In this document: positions 38,087 through 49,463 of the stretch, in pieces
Layout: every line of letters starts with the position of its first letter
Position numbering within the stretch: position 1 is the stretch's first letter
Assembly: GCA_036873135.1 (NCBI GenBank)
Contig: JAPTYO010000008.1
Location: forward strand, 868,001 to 932,000
Length of the DNA: 64,000 bases
Source: Clarkia xantiana subsp. parviflora
Taxonomy: Eukaryota > Streptophyta > Magnoliopsida > Myrtales > Onagraceae
Direction of reading: 5' to 3'
Position numbers and translations under genes: made by a program
The notes under the pieces: model-generated
Told to the model about the DNA's origin: nothing
The model's database searches: none
Seen by the model: the letters and a program-made list of their open reading frames with translations, nothing else

Positions 38087-39226
38087 TGTTTAATATCTTT
38101 TATACCACATTTTTTATAAAAAAAAATTGCTTTTGGTTTACGTGTTTAACAACTTTAGACTTTTATCCATTCGTTAGTTGATCGTCAGTTTGTCCATTAA
38201 ATAGTCACGTGATTTGCACATATCTAGTCACAAATTTTTATTTTGTTCAAATTACTCCTCAAATTTATTATCATAACTTTTAATTTTTGCAATTTAACCA
38301 TTAAACATTATCAAGCCCTAAGACTAAATTGACTTAACCATGGGTCGGAACAAACGTCAATTTAGCCCTAGGTTCCATTTGAGACATTTGGACTCTAATG
38401 CTAAATTGACCTAGCCATGGTCCAACCAATGGCTAGGTGATGTGGGAGATCTTTAAGTGTCAGATTTTGACGTGTAAATATAGGTTTTCAAGTGGAAACG
38501 GCGATCTGAGTAAGACCCATAGCAAACTATGGAGTTTTATGGGTTTTGGCCAAATTCCTTCGTTTAGGGGGTCGGAATTGCAGTTTTTTGTTTCTTCGGT
38601 TCTTTTTTGTAATTTATTGGTTTTTGTTAGGATCCGTTAGCAAGTTTCGGTTTTTGACCTAGGATTAGGGTTTTTATTTTCAGTATTGAAGGTATGTTAG
38701 CCGTAATTTACATTCAGTTGATTGATATATGAAAAAATTGAGATTTTCCTCTACCTGCGTCAATATATTCCTCGACATTCTTTGAATCAACGAGTTCTTG
38801 CGCCTATATCCCATCAAATTCTCGGTATTCCCTTTCGAATCAACGAGTATTTGATCCATTTATCACCATCACGCTGCATCACTAGGTCGGACCTGGGCGA
38901 ACCTAACCGCGGTCTGATCTAGCCATGAGTCGGACCATTGTTAAGTTAATTGAGCCCTAGGGTGCGGCTGATAATGTTTAATGGCTAAATTGCAAAAATA
39001 AAAAAGGTAGGACAATAAATTTGAGAATTAAATTGAATAAAATAAAAATTTGAAACTATACATGTGCAAGTTACTTGACTATTTAATGCAAACTGACGGT
39101 CAACTACGGATGAACCAAAAAAACTAAAAGTTGTCAATGTGGTACCAAGAATAGACAAAAAAATATATATATTAGACCAAAAGCTAAAAGTTGTCGAAAA
39201 TATAATACAAAAAAACCTATTAACCC
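38087..39226. mobile_element. Mutator-like element, ~1.14 kb, with an internal insertion
   Basis: The right end is ...CTATTAACCC followed by TATTTTTTT; the left end near 38087 (TGTTTAATATC) is decayed and preceded by ATTTTTTTT, an imperfect target duplication. Arms share TTTTGGTACCA-like phrases and a GTCACGTGATTTGCACAT block with the 44.6-kb element. An extra ~450 bases (~38435-38890) with little similarity to sister elements appear inserted in the core. Confidence 0.6.
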
Positions 39227-39475
39227 TATTTTTTTATTATATATTAAGAGTTGCTCTATAATGCTTATTCTACGTTTAAATAAACTTTACTTCAAATTAG
39301 TTTTTAAGATTGGCAAAAATAAATAAATTAGTTTTTAAGAAATAAAATAATATTTATAAATATTTTGTTATTATCAAGCCTGACGTCTTTGAACATAATC
39401 CTTGGGGTTAAAGAGAATAAATGTTAAATCATTACGCTATTATATATATAATTTTTTTTATTATATTTAAGCATG

Positions 39476-39489
39476 TGTTGACTTTCTTT
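39476..39489 (+). promoter_or_regulatory. Conserved TGTTGACTTTCTTT promoter element, F-box copy 2
   Basis: The word lies ~111 bases before the ATG at 39600, preceded by AGCATG as in copy 3. A TATATAATGA box follows near 39540. Confidence 0.6.
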
Positions 39490-39599
39490 TCACACTGTTT
39501 ATTTCTTCTTCTTTTTTGTTGAGAATTCTTCTTCTACGCGTATATAATGATCCCCTCTTCATCTTTGGACATCAATCTCATCGTTTCTATCATAGTATC

Positions 39600-40583
39600 A
39601 TGTCTTCCGCGTTGTCAACTGCCACTGAAACGGCATTAACTTCCGTCCACCCAGACATCATCCGCACCCATATCCTCACCAGACTCGACGGCCCGGCCCT
39701 GGCCGCCCTCACTTGCACCTCCACTCACCTTATCACTGCTATCGCCACCGACGACGACCTCTGGAAGGCCCTGACCACCGCCACGTGGCCCTCCACCCGT
39801 GACACTCGAGTCCGCAGCGCCGTCTCTTCTTTTCCCTCCGGCCACCGCTCATTCTTCTCCGACTCGTTCCCACTCCTCCACGCGCCGACCACCACCGCGG
39901 CCACTCCCGCCGCCACGTCAACATGTTCTGAGTTGATATCCGCCGTCGATCTTTATTACAAGAACGATGCGATATTCTCAACCGTCCATGTGACGGAGAC
40001 CGAGTCGGACTGCTTCCGACGCTCCACTTTCCGGGTCGACCTCGTTGAAGAAAAAGATCCGGTTCCGACCCGAATAGAGAACCCGACCGACGAGTGGCGG
40101 ACCCACCTGGAGGAGAACCTTACACTTAGCTGGATCGTTATCGATCCGGCGAGGAACAAGGCGGCGAACTTCTCCACCAGGGACCCAGTCTCCGTACAGT
40201 GGGTCAACGGGGACTTGCAGGTGAAGTACTCGACGGTCGTCGGCAGCTCAACGGTCTGTGCGGTGGTGAACCTGGGCGGCGGTAAGTTCTGGGGAGGCGA
40301 TCAGGTGCACGTGACGGAAGTGAGCATGCACGTGGAGGATACTGAAGAGAGGAAGCTGACCGGCGAAGAGAGCCTGAGTATTCTGCTGGCCGCCATGGAC
40401 GGCGGGAAAAGGAAGAAATGGGAGAAAGGACAGGGAAAGACAATGTTTGACGAGTATGAGGAGGTCAGAAGAGAGAGAAGGTGGAAGCAGGAGTGGAAAG
40501 AGAAAGCTCTGGATTTGGTATGCCTTGCCGTCGGCGTCCCCTTTCTGGTTACCTACTGGAGTTACGCTATATTTGGTGGTTGA
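39600..40583 (+). CDS. F-box protein, At2g27310-like, with C-terminal hydrophobic tail (array copy 2)
   Basis: An intact single exon of 327 residues starts at ATG 39600 (MSSALSTATETALTSVHPD). The F-box is at ~15-57 (IIRTHILTRLDGPALAALTC, EDLW-equivalent DDDLWKAL). It shares the ENLTLSWIVIDPARNKAANF core, the basic-acidic helix KRKKWEKGQGKTMFDEYEEV, and the tail LDLVCLAVGVPFLVTYWSYA then IFGG. It lacks the AADIVQI segment present in copies 1 and 4 and reads STVCAVVNLGGG there, so it pairs with copy 3. The role inferred is SCF substrate receptor held at a membrane by the tail. No stop or frameshift was seen. Confidence 0.86.
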   Translation: MSSALSTATETALTSVHPDIIRTHILTRLDGPALAALTCTSTHLITAIATDDDLWKALTTATWPSTRDTRVRSAVSSFPSGHRSFFSDSFPLLHAPTTTAATPAATSTCSELISAVDLYYKNDAIFSTVHVTETESDCFRRSTFRVDLVEEKDPVPTRIENPTDEWRTHLEENLTLSWIVIDPARNKAANFSTRDPVSVQWVNGDLQVKYSTVVGSSTVCAVVNLGGGKFWGGDQVHVTEVSMHVEDTEERKLTGEESLSILLAAMDGGKRKKWEKGQGKTMFDEYEEVRRERRWKQEWKEKALDLVCLAVGVPFLVTYWSYAIFGG

Positions 40584-41159
40584 GAATTAGATCGGACGTA
40601 TACGTACAGTATATGTATATATAAAATTATTATTATTATATAACCAAATCATGTGCGTGGAATTATACAATTATTCAATTTTTTATAACAAAATTAGAAA
40701 ATAAGAATATCTGTTACTTGGTTGACAAATTTGTGAGTGTTCACCGATTTTTTTTTAACTAAATAAATTTTGTTATGGTATAGTATTTATATGAATTTGT
40801 ATTTATCAAATTATTACTTATTATATTTTACCAAATTAATTATAATTGTGACTTCGGGTATTATATCAAATTCGTTTTGAAATTATTTTAATAAAAAATA
40901 GTCGAATAAACTATAAAGGCTAAAACTACAGTGTTATTATAGAATAATAAAGAAAATAAATAAATTCAAGCTAATAAGCGCATTCAGAGTTTTCTGTTAT
41001 TTTCATTAAAAAAAAGTTTTCTGTTATAGGGCCGTTGGTTTGTTAAAGAGAGATGGATTTTTATAAATAGAAACACAATAATTAGTAGCCCAATATCAAT
41101 TCTTCCAATGGGCTTAATAATTTCATTCAAATACATCTATATAGCTTTATTTGAGATCC
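40584..41159. other. 3' flank of F-box copy 2
   Basis: Non-coding. It contains array blocks shared with copy 3's flank, including GGCCGTTGGTTTGTTAAAG (~41030) and TTCTTCCAATGGGCTTAAT (~41100). Confidence 0.6.
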
Positions 41160-41770
41160 AGTTTGTTGGGTTACGTATAAAGGATATACTAATGAATGGT
41201 CGGAAGCATTTAAGTCGGACTCCCAAAGAAAATCGATGACTAATCATATTCAGAACGAAGAAGTAAATATAAATGATCGACACCAAACATTGAGAATGTC
41301 GACGACTAAGACAACTGTGGAAGGATGGTGACAAGCCCTCTCAAAGACTCTCCATCTTAAGATATGAGTCAAGTTGGCAGCCAGGTACTATTGAGAAAAC
41401 CCTTTCTCTTAAGGAATGGGACAGGTGACGACTTGCTTACCACCGACTCTATGAAAAAAATATCCACAAAAACCCTCCTAGAAGGGTAGCGCTATTTAAA
41501 GTCGGTAAACTCTCTCTATAAATAGGGGAACACTTTCATTAGATTTACATTCTCATATATTATTTATAGTATTACTGTCATATTTCATTACCGACTTAAG
41601 CTTTAGAGTGGAATCAGAGGGAGATCCCCAACCCCTTTTCAGGTTAACGTCCTAAAAGACTCCAAGGAAACTAAGTACCCTGTGAGGTCGAGATAGACAC
41701 CTAAGTGAGCTAGTTAAACGCGACATCTCGAAGTCCATTTTCAGAAGTTATGAACCACGTCAACTTGATC
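41160..41770 (+). mobile_element. LTR-like retrotransposon fragment
   Basis: Foreign sequence begins where the shared flank TTTGAGATCC ends; copy 3's flank continues differently at that point. It contains a promoter-like CTCTCTATAAATAGGGGAAC (~41510), then CCGACTTAAGCTTTAGAGTGG and GATCCCCAACCCC, typical of the R-U5 part of plant LTRs. No gag-pol follows, so it is a solo or truncated LTR with an uncertain right boundary. Confidence 0.45.
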
Positions 41771-42369
41771 TTATCAACCCTCATGAAGAATAAACCATCG
41801 TCCGCGAAGAAAAGGAGACGTGTAATTGGGCAATGACGCTTGACATATATTCCTTGAACGTATCCTTCCTAAAAAGCCCTTGTAATGTTCCTTGATAGAA
41901 TGTCGGCCACTAGGATGAACAAGTACGGAAAAGTTGGGTTGTCTTGATGAATTCCCCTTATAGGAGTGATGATTATTGATCTTTTCCCATTGATGAGTAC
42001 TCGGTAAGAGCTCGTCGATAAACACGAGCTAAACTATTGTACCCATGTCGCATGAAACCCTAGTTTGTATATACACTTTAAGTGTGCACGTTTCTAATCT
42101 AACATTTGAACCATTACATGAGTAATGAAACAACTCACAATTATATTATTATGGATTAACCGACATGCAACGAATGCACTTTATAAATGAGAAATAATAT
42201 CTGACAATTGAATGTTTCAATTTATTCATTTGAATTTTTAAAACAATCTTATAATTAAAATTGCATAGACTAATCAGTCTGAAATGATTAAAAGTAACGG
42301 GGTTAGGTTTTTTAAGAATAAAATAAATGTCTTTGTAGATAATAATAAAATATAATTAGAATTAAAATG
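41771..42369. other. Spacer, no gene seen
   Basis: The first ~300 bases may continue the LTR-derived fragment. The rest is AT-rich with no recognisable feature before the duplicated promoter block. Confidence 0.4.
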
Positions 42370-42595
42370 CTATAGTGTCACCCACCATGTAACATCTATG
42401 ATATTAGCCATTTAGCTTGTTGCAACTTGTAGTTTTTCTTATTCTTTTTTTGCTCGCAATGTTGCAACTTGTAGTTGTTATCTTTATATTAAAGACTAAA
42501 ATAACATAAATGAGAGAGGGTATCTTTCACGAAGAAGAGAAAGTTGGCATGGAGGATGCTAATTTTCGTTGTCATTTTCTCACCTGTAACATTTT
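42370..42595 (+). repeat. Duplicated upstream block of the F-box array (copy 3)
   Basis: This is the homolog of 37820-38050: GTGTCACCCACCATGTAACAT, GATATTAGCCATTTAGCTTG and TCACCTGTAACATTTT. Two Mutator-like elements inserted between this block and the gene push it ~2.8 kb away from the ATG. Confidence 0.7.
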
Positions 42596-42616
42596 TCATA
42601 TAGATATTATTTTATT

Positions 42617-43938
42617 GGGTTAATAACCAAATTGCTACCTGAACTTTCGCCCACTTATAAATCGCTATCTCAACTTTTGATTTTGAAAATTAGCTATCTC
42701 AACTTTGAAATTCAGATCAAATTGCTACCTCAGTCAATTTTTTGTCAATTTAGACATAATTGAACCACAAGTGTTTTTTCAAATATTTTTCTTCCAAAAA
42801 TGCCATTGTCTCTCTTCTTGCCTCCTTGCATGAACTTACTTCACCATATTCTCTCTATTATCATCATTGCTTCATTATTTTCTTCTATGTCGTATGTATA
42901 TCTTCAATTCCAAGAGTTCAGACAAACTTCTACATTACTAATTAACAATACCTCCATCAAAACACGCTGCAGAATCTGCTGTTTTGATGCAGTAATGGTG
43001 TTGTTTCATTGGTGGTGTTGTTGTTGTTTGTTTGTTTGTTTTTTTTTCTGCTTTTGCTTATGCAATTTTTAGTTCGGTTTAATTTATTACATTTAGGTTA
43101 TGTGTTATTTTGCTGCAGTAATTATGTTGTATCATTGGTGTGTTTTTTCCCCACTTTTTGCTGCTGCAATTTTCACTATTACGACGTTTACTTTTTGTTA
43201 TTTTGTTGTTGAATCGTAGCGAATATTTTTCGTTATTCTGTTGTTCAATTGCTTCCAATGAAAGGATTCTTGGTATTTATGGATCAAAGTCATAAAAAAG
43301 TATTACGTCCTTAAAATATAATACAAATTAAGTTAAATTCACTCCACCTACTAGCATTTTCAGCAATTGCACAAAAATATAAAAGAGAAGACAATAATAA
43401 GAGATAAAAGAGAAGTTGAAACACTTGAAAGATACAACTTTAAATCCGTATCTATGTCTGGTATACTTGGAACTAACATCATAACAATTTGAATTCTGTT
43501 ATATTTTCATTAGGATATATATGACATTTGCAAATTCCATACATAATTTTCAGGTGAACAGAGCAAGTAGAGCGGCGAAGTTAACCTTTTTTTTATGGGG
43601 GAATTGTTAATTAGTAATATAGAAGTTTGTCTGAACTCTTGGAATTAAAGATATATATACGACATAGAAGAAAATAATAAAGCAAAAATGATAATGGAGA
43701 GAAGATGGTGAAGTATGTTCACGCAAGGAGGGAAGGAATAAAGATAAGGGCATTTTTGGAAGAAAAATATTTTAAAAAAAACGCACGTGGTTCAATTCTG
43801 TCTAAATTGATAAAAAATTGACTGAGGTAACGATTTGATCTGAATTTCAAAGTTGAGGTAGCTAATTTTCAAAATCAAAAGTTGAGGTAGCGATTTGTAA
43901 GCGGGTCAAAGTTCAGGTAGCAATTTGGTTATTAACCC
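42617..43938. mobile_element. Mutator-like element, 1.32 kb
   Basis: Target duplication TATTTTATT (42608-42616 and 43939-43947). Ends GGGTTAATAACCAAATTGC and GCAATTTGGTTATTAACCC are an almost perfect inverted match over >100 bases. Arms iterate phrases such as GCTATCTCAACTTT. The interior has no known gene; hydrophobic short frames there come from T-rich sequence. Confidence 0.88.
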
Positions 43939-44611
43939 TATTTTATTTGGTGGTATTAGGAAGGCTGCACCTTATAAAATCTTGTCCCACATAGAATAAA
44001 CTTTACATTAGGTTAATTTTAAGGGATTGACGATATTTGAAACCAATTATTCTGGTTAAGAGACTAATATCATATTTGACAATTGATATAGGAATAGAGA
44101 TTTTGAGCTAAAAAATATAAGTTGTTTCTAACTAAATACGATAAAAATTGATTAATATGAATAACATATTAAAAACCAAACTACCTTTATATTTTATTTT
44201 TCAAAAAACCACCACCGTGTAGATTGATTTGCGACGACCTTTCTAGGGCCTGGAGAGCTCCAATTTGGAGTGCTCTGACCCTAATAGAAGCCACTGTCAC
44301 TGAAGGTTCAAATCGGGCCAGAATGCTCTCAATCAGAGCTTTTTTATTCCGATTAGAGCAACATGGAGCTTTGATCGGAGTTTGATAGCTCCGACCAGAG
44401 CCCCGGCTGAAAGGCTCTGGTCGGAGACACACATGAGACTCCAATTAAAGTCTTTTGAGGTCCTAATTGGCGTAGATCTTTCAATTGGTTACTTATAAGT
44501 TTCGGGTTTTGAGTTAGTTGGTGATCGACCAGAGATATAGCAGTATTCTTCTCTTTTCATTAATGTTGGTTAGAATCTGTATTCTCTGAAGTTATGAAAT
44601 AACTATTATTA

Positions 44612-45206
44612 GGGTTAAATGCACTTTTCACACCACATGTTTGACCGAATGTGACTTTTAGTACCGGATGTTTGGTTTTGTATACTTTTAGTACCAAACG
44701 TTTGAAAAATATGTGGCGTTTGGTACATCTGTTAGTTGGCCAGTTTTGTCCGTTAAATGACATGTGCAAATCACGTGACCGACCCTAAACTTTTAATTTT
44801 GTTCAATTTAGTCCCTCAAATATATTGCTAACTTTTATTTTGTTTAATATAGTCATAAAACTTCAAAATCGAACCCAATTGAACCAATCAAACTTAAGTG
44901 ACTTAGACACAATTAGTTCCAGTTGATCCAATTGGGGTTAGGTCAATTGGGATGTCGATTTTGAGGTTTTAGGACTAAATTAAACAAAATAAAAGTTATG
45001 AATATATTTGAGGGACTAAATTGAACAAAATCAAAAGTTTAGGGTCGGTCCACATGTCAGTTAACGACCAAAACTAACGGTCAACTAATAGATGTCCAAA
45101 AACCTCATTTTTTCAAACGTTTGGTACCAAAAGTATACAAAACCAAACATTTGGTACTAAAAGCCACATTCGGTCAAACATGTGGTGTGACAAGTACATT
45201 TAGCCC
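44612..45206. mobile_element. Small Mutator-like element, 595 bp
   Basis: Target duplication CTATTATTA (44603-44611 and 45207-45215). Ends GGGTTAAATGCACTTTTCAC and ...GTACATTTAGCCC. Arms repeat TTTTAGTACCAAACGTTT-type phrases and carry TCTGTTAGTTGGCCAG and CACGTGACC, relatives of blocks at 16.3, 38.1 and 56.6 kb. Confidence 0.87.
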
Positions 45207-45350
45207 CTATTATTATGGTTGAATGCTAAAAATTAAAAATTGCTATTCCTACTTAACTAATATTCGAATATGGAATAAAAAAATCTCAACTTTCTTATCA
45301 ATTTTATAAAGTAAACGTTATATATATATATTATATTACATTTTAGCATG

Positions 45351-45364
45351 TGTTGACTTTCTTT
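45351..45364 (+). promoter_or_regulatory. Conserved TGTTGACTTTCTTT promoter element, F-box copy 3
   Basis: The identical word to copies 1 and 2 lies only ~67 bases from the ATG at 45431, because ~45 bases of leader present in copy 2 are missing. TATATAATGACCCCC follows near 45380. Confidence 0.6.
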
Positions 45365-45430
45365 ATTTATGAAAAATGGTTATATAATGACCCCCTCTTC
45401 ATCTTTGGACATCATCTCTATCATAGTATC

Positions 45431-46411
45431 ATGTATTCGCTGCTGTCAACTAACACTGAAACGACTTTAACTTCCGTAAACCCAGACATCATCCGCAACC
45501 ATATCCTCACCAGACTCGACGGCCCGGCCCTGGCCGCCCTCACTTGCACCTCCACTCACTTTAGCAGCGCTCTCACCGACGACGACCTCTGGAAGGCTGT
45601 AACCACCGCCACGTGGCCCTCCACCGGTGACACCCGAGTCCGCAACGCCGTCTCTTCTTTTCCGTCCGGCCACCGTTCTTTCTTCTCCGACTCGTTCCCA
45701 CTCCTCCACGCGCCGACCACCACCGCGACCACATCCGCCGCCACGTCGATATCCTCTGAGTTGATATCCGCCGTCGATCTTTATTACAAGAACGAAGCGA
45801 TATTCTCGAAAGTCCATGTAACGGAGACCGAGTCGGACTGTTTCCGACAGTCCCCTTTCCGGGTCGACATCGTTGACGAAAACCATCCGGTCCCGACCCG
45901 AATAGGGAGCCCGGCCGACGAGTGGCGGAGCCACCTGGAGGAGAACCTTACGCTTAGCTGGATCGTCATCGATCCGGCGAGGAACAAGGCGGCGAACCTC
46001 TCAACCAGGGACCCGGTTTCTATGCAGACTGTCAACAGGGACTTGCAGGTGAGGTACTCGACGGTCGTCGGCAGGTCAACTGTCTGTGTGGTTGTGAACA
46101 TAGGCGACGGTGAGTTATGGGGCGGGGATCAAATGCACGTGGCGGAGGTCAGCATGCACGTGGAGGACATGGAAGAGAGGAGGCTGAGCGGCGAAGAGAG
46201 CCTGAGTGTCATTCTGGCCGCCATGGACGGTGGGAAAAGGAAGAAATGGGAGAAAGGACAGGGAAAGGCGATGTTCGAGGAGTACGAGGAGGTTAGAAGA
46301 GAGAGAAAGTGGAAGGAGGAGTGGAGAGAGAAAGCACTGGATTTGGTATGCCTTGCCGTCGGCGTTCCTTTTCTGGTTACTTACTCAATTTACGCAATGT
46401 TTGGTGGTTGA
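45431..46411 (+). CDS. F-box protein, At2g27310-like, with C-terminal hydrophobic tail (array copy 3)
   Basis: An intact single exon of 326 residues starts at ATG 45431 (MYSLLSTNTETTLTSVNPDI). The F-box is at ~15-56 (IRNHILTRLDGPALAALTC). The shared core ENLTLSWIVIDPARNKAANL is kept, but nearby residues differ (VSMQTVNRDLQVRYSTVVG), as does the substrate-side segment HPVPTRIGSPADEWRSH. The tail LDLVCLAVGVPFLVTYSIYA then MFGG is retained. It groups with copy 2 by indels. An SCF substrate-receptor role is inferred; targets cannot be deduced. Confidence 0.86.
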   Translation: MYSLLSTNTETTLTSVNPDIIRNHILTRLDGPALAALTCTSTHFSSALTDDDLWKAVTTATWPSTGDTRVRNAVSSFPSGHRSFFSDSFPLLHAPTTTATTSAATSISSELISAVDLYYKNEAIFSKVHVTETESDCFRQSPFRVDIVDENHPVPTRIGSPADEWRSHLEENLTLSWIVIDPARNKAANLSTRDPVSMQTVNRDLQVRYSTVVGRSTVCVVVNIGDGELWGGDQMHVAEVSMHVEDMEERRLSGEESLSVILAAMDGGKRKKWEKGQGKAMFEEYEEVRRERKWKEEWREKALDLVCLAVGVPFLVTYSIYAMFGG

Positions 46412-46706
46412 ATTTGATCCGAAGAGTTTCGTTTGGCCAAAAATTAATAGTAATAAAAATTAGCGTGTCCTTGTATACTCTTGAAGAGTCATGTTTATAA
46501 AACACAATGTTTTTTTGTTTTTGTTTTTGTGATTCTTTTATTATTACAATGAATTTCATTGAATTTAATTGTAAGATATATAAAATTTTAAAAGTGTATA
46601 AATTATGAATACACCTAATATTTATATCATATAATTATTAATATTTATTTCTTTATAGGGTTTATATTTAGAGTAATATAATTTTTTTTTAAATATAATA
46701 CATAAT
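46412..46706. other. 3' flank of F-box copy 3
   Basis: AT-rich 3' untranslated and flanking DNA with no gene. Confidence 0.45.
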
Positions 46707-47007
46707 GCTTTTTTTTTTCTATATTACTCTTATATACTAGAAACCAATAATACAAATATTCTCCGAATAAAACTTTTAATAAAATTACTTCTGAACCTAA
46801 ATAGGATTTGGGCTTCACGAAATCAAAAAAACAAAAAATCTGTCAAATCACATCACTATTTGTAACATTTTTATTAAAAGTCGCGGCTTTTTTATTTCGT
46901 GAAACCCATCTCTCAGTTGGGCTCAGGATATTTTTATTAAAAAGTTTTACTTAAAGAATATTTGTATTATTAATTGCTAGTATAGGGGTAATATGGAAAA
47001 AAAATCT
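46707..47007. repeat. ~300-bp inverted-repeat (foldback) element
   Basis: The left arm (~46707-46795: TTCTATATTACTCTTATA, AATACAAATATTCTCCG, AAAACTTTTAATAAAA) is mirrored by ~46928-47007 (TTTTTATTAAAAAGTTTTAC, AATATTTGTATTATTAA, TAGGGGTAATATGGAA). A smaller inner pair, GGGCTTCACGAAATC and TTTCGTGAAACCC, nests inside. This fits a MITE, but no clear target duplication was found. Confidence 0.62.
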
Positions 47008-48329
47008 GTAAAGCAAAGGAATAAACAAAATTACATGCGGGAAATTATATAATTATTTAAAATATTATAACAAAATGAGAATACAAAAATTGTGGAAGTT
47101 CACCATATTTATCAAATTGTTACTTATTGCAATTTTATAATTATAATTATAACTTCACGTGTTATAGCAATTCAGTTTTGAAATTATTTTCTAAAAAGTA
47201 GTCGAACAAAAGGCTAATAACAAAGTGTTATTTTAAATTAAATTCAAGCTACTAAGCACTCTCAAGTCTCAAAGTTTTCTGTTTACAAATACATGGTGGT
47301 TTTAATATTTTTCATTAGGCCGTTGGTTTGTTAAAGGGAGTTGGTTCTTTTATAAATAGAAACAATCATTATCAGCCCATTATCAATTCTTCTAATGGGC
47401 TTAATTTATTTGAAATGCATTTATATAGCTCTTTTTGAGATCCGGCTCATAAATGAATTCAGCATTTTTAAAATAGAAGTGCACTTAAAAAATTGATAAT
47501 TAAAATTTAGAAAAAAACTATACTATATACTAAGTTACAAAAAGAATATCCATTATATATTTTGATAATAATTAAATACTACTATTTATAGTAGTTTTTT
47601 TTTTTATAAGTTTTCATTTTTTTAAAAACGATTCATAATATAGCATCTTTTAAAAACGTTCTTTAATTTAGGTTCATTAAAAATAGTAAATATGTACAAT
47701 ATTGGCATTGTTGGGTGAAAATAAGATAACTAAACTTTTGTTTGGAATATCAATTAAATTGGGAATATTGAATTATAGGAAGTAGGATCATAATAATAAT
47801 AATATACTTTAAAAAAGGACAATGTCTATATATTTCCAATAAAAGGGTAATTATTGTCTGAGATTTATGTAGACATTGAATCATTTAAATAGGTCATATG
47901 TCAACAATAATATAATTATTTTCCACAAGCGACTAGATCCTTATTATTTCTAATTGACCACTTAATAAACAATGTATAACAATTTATGTACTCGTATTAT
48001 ATATGCAACTCACATAAAACAACCAATAGAAACTACATCTTACACATCCATACTACATTAATAAATATAAAACCGGCAAGATAAGCCTGATTAGGTGAGC
48101 AACTAGATAGACTATAGATTCCCAAAAAAGAACTAGATACACACTATAGATATCCATAACATATAAATTATACTAACCAAACCAATTAATTATTTGCTAC
48201 TTTAATTAACAATTAACGTGGAGCATGCATGGTGGTGACAGAACGGCCTACCCAATTTTCTAAACATGCAAGGGGAATTATATATGCCTGATTTGCGTAT
48301 AGTATATATACATGAGACCACATAAAAAT
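47008..48329. other. Spacer between F-box copies 3 and 4
   Basis: No gene was found. Around 47320-47420 it holds the array's downstream block (GGCCGTTGGTTTGTTAAAGG, TTCTTCTAATGGGCTTAAT). The rest is AT-rich. Confidence 0.5.
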
Positions 48330-48450
48330 GAAATATCGGGTCGGGTCGGCGGGTCGCCGTGAACCCAACCCCGAACCCGCCCCGTGGGTCGGCGAGTCAT
48401 CGAGCCAAAATCGGGTCGGCGGGTACCTGTGACCCGTTGTCATCCCTACT
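48330..48450. mobile_element. Truncated right end of a hAT-type MITE
   Basis: GGGTCGGGTCGGCGGGTCGC through to GACCCGTTGTCATCCCTA matches the right end of the 15.6-kb element. No left end exists upstream, so only a fragment remains. Confidence 0.6.
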
Positions 48451-48463
48451 GACAATACACATT

Positions 48464-49031
48464 TAGGGGTGTCAACGGGTCGGAGGGCTCTACACCAATA
48501 TTGTATTGCCGGCCCGTATCATGTGGGATATGAGACGGATAAGAGTTTAGTTTCTCACGGTGCCGGTTCGGATCTGGGTTGTAAGGCCCCATAAACCCGC
48601 ACCGCATCACCCTGTATATTTTATAAGATAATAATAGGGTTAATGTAATACATATTCAAAACAATAAGGGCTAACATCTAAAGGAAGTTTAATAGTTACC
48701 TTAGTTGGGGTTGGATTTGTGATTTCAATTTGTGATATTATGTGTTGATAATCGTGTCGTGTTAAACTTAGTAAAGACGTAAACTTATCGTGATACGTTT
48801 TACTCACACAATACATAATTATTTGTGTGTTCATGTCGTTAACACCAGCCTCATTAGATGTACATACTAGTCAACAACGTCGTTGAATAACATCATTTAG
48901 TTACAATATTTTTATATATGTTAATATTTATAGATAAAAAAAATCTAACAAATAATCAGGGACATATGATTCCTCAATATCCTATATGGCTACGCCTCTG
49001 TGGACAGGTTCGGGTCTAGCTAACACCCCTA
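48464..49031. mobile_element. Probable hAT-like element, 568 bp
   Basis: Left end TAGGGGTGTCAACGGGTC and right end CGGGTCTAGCTAACACCCCTA are inverted relatives (TAGGGGTGT/ACACCCCTA). A convincing 8-bp target duplication was not seen. It has no coding capacity. Confidence 0.55.
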
Positions 49032-49184
49032 CAAACATGTCGTGTTTTATTGCGATTAATTATGATATTAGCTATTTAGTTTGTTCTAATTGTTTTATCT
49101 ACCATTTTTGTTGAAGGCTAATTAATTAACAACATATAGGCAAAAATGGTATAATTAAATGAGAGAAGATCTCTTGTCTAAGAG

Positions 49185-49362
49185 GGAAAATTCTTAAGTA
49201 AGCTTGGTGTTTATACCAAACCAATATTATAATGACAAGTGTCTTTGCTCCCACTATTCTAGGGTTCATTCTTAGGGTTTTAGAAAAACAACCAATAAAA
49301 GAGTGACACTTGTCATTATAATATTGGCTTGGTGTAAACACCAAGCCTACGCAAGAATTGCC
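49185..49362. mobile_element. 178-bp MITE inside the duplicated upstream block of copy 4
   Basis: Inverted arms (GGAAAATTCTTAAGTAAGCT... and ...AGGCTTGGTG/GCAAGAATTGCC) of about 55 bases are flanked by TGTCTAAGAG at 49175-49184 and 49363-49372. Homologous blocks at ~37960 and ~42530 lack this insert and show a single, empty target. That paralogous empty site supports real mobility after duplication. Confidence 0.85.
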
Positions 49363-49438
49363 TGTCTAAGAGCGTGTATAATAAGAAGAGAAAGTTGACG
49401 AGGGGAATGGATGCTGACTTTCACACCTGTAACATTTC

Positions 49439-49463
49439 TATATATATATATATATATATATAT
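49439..49463. repeat. (TA)n microsatellite
   Basis: A perfect TA run lies directly after the CACACCTGTAACATTTC end of the duplicated block. Confidence 0.85.

Noticed and set aside
43009..43212. Hydrophobic frame in the 42.6-kb Mutator-like element
   Set aside because: Runs of Phe, Leu and Cys derive from T-rich DNA; no start context or family match.
45467..45934. 155-residue minus-strand open frame antisense to F-box copy 3, with similar antisense frames in the other copies
   Set aside because: They recur only because the GC-rich F-box coding strand lacks stops on the other strand; sequence is compositionally biased and matches no family.
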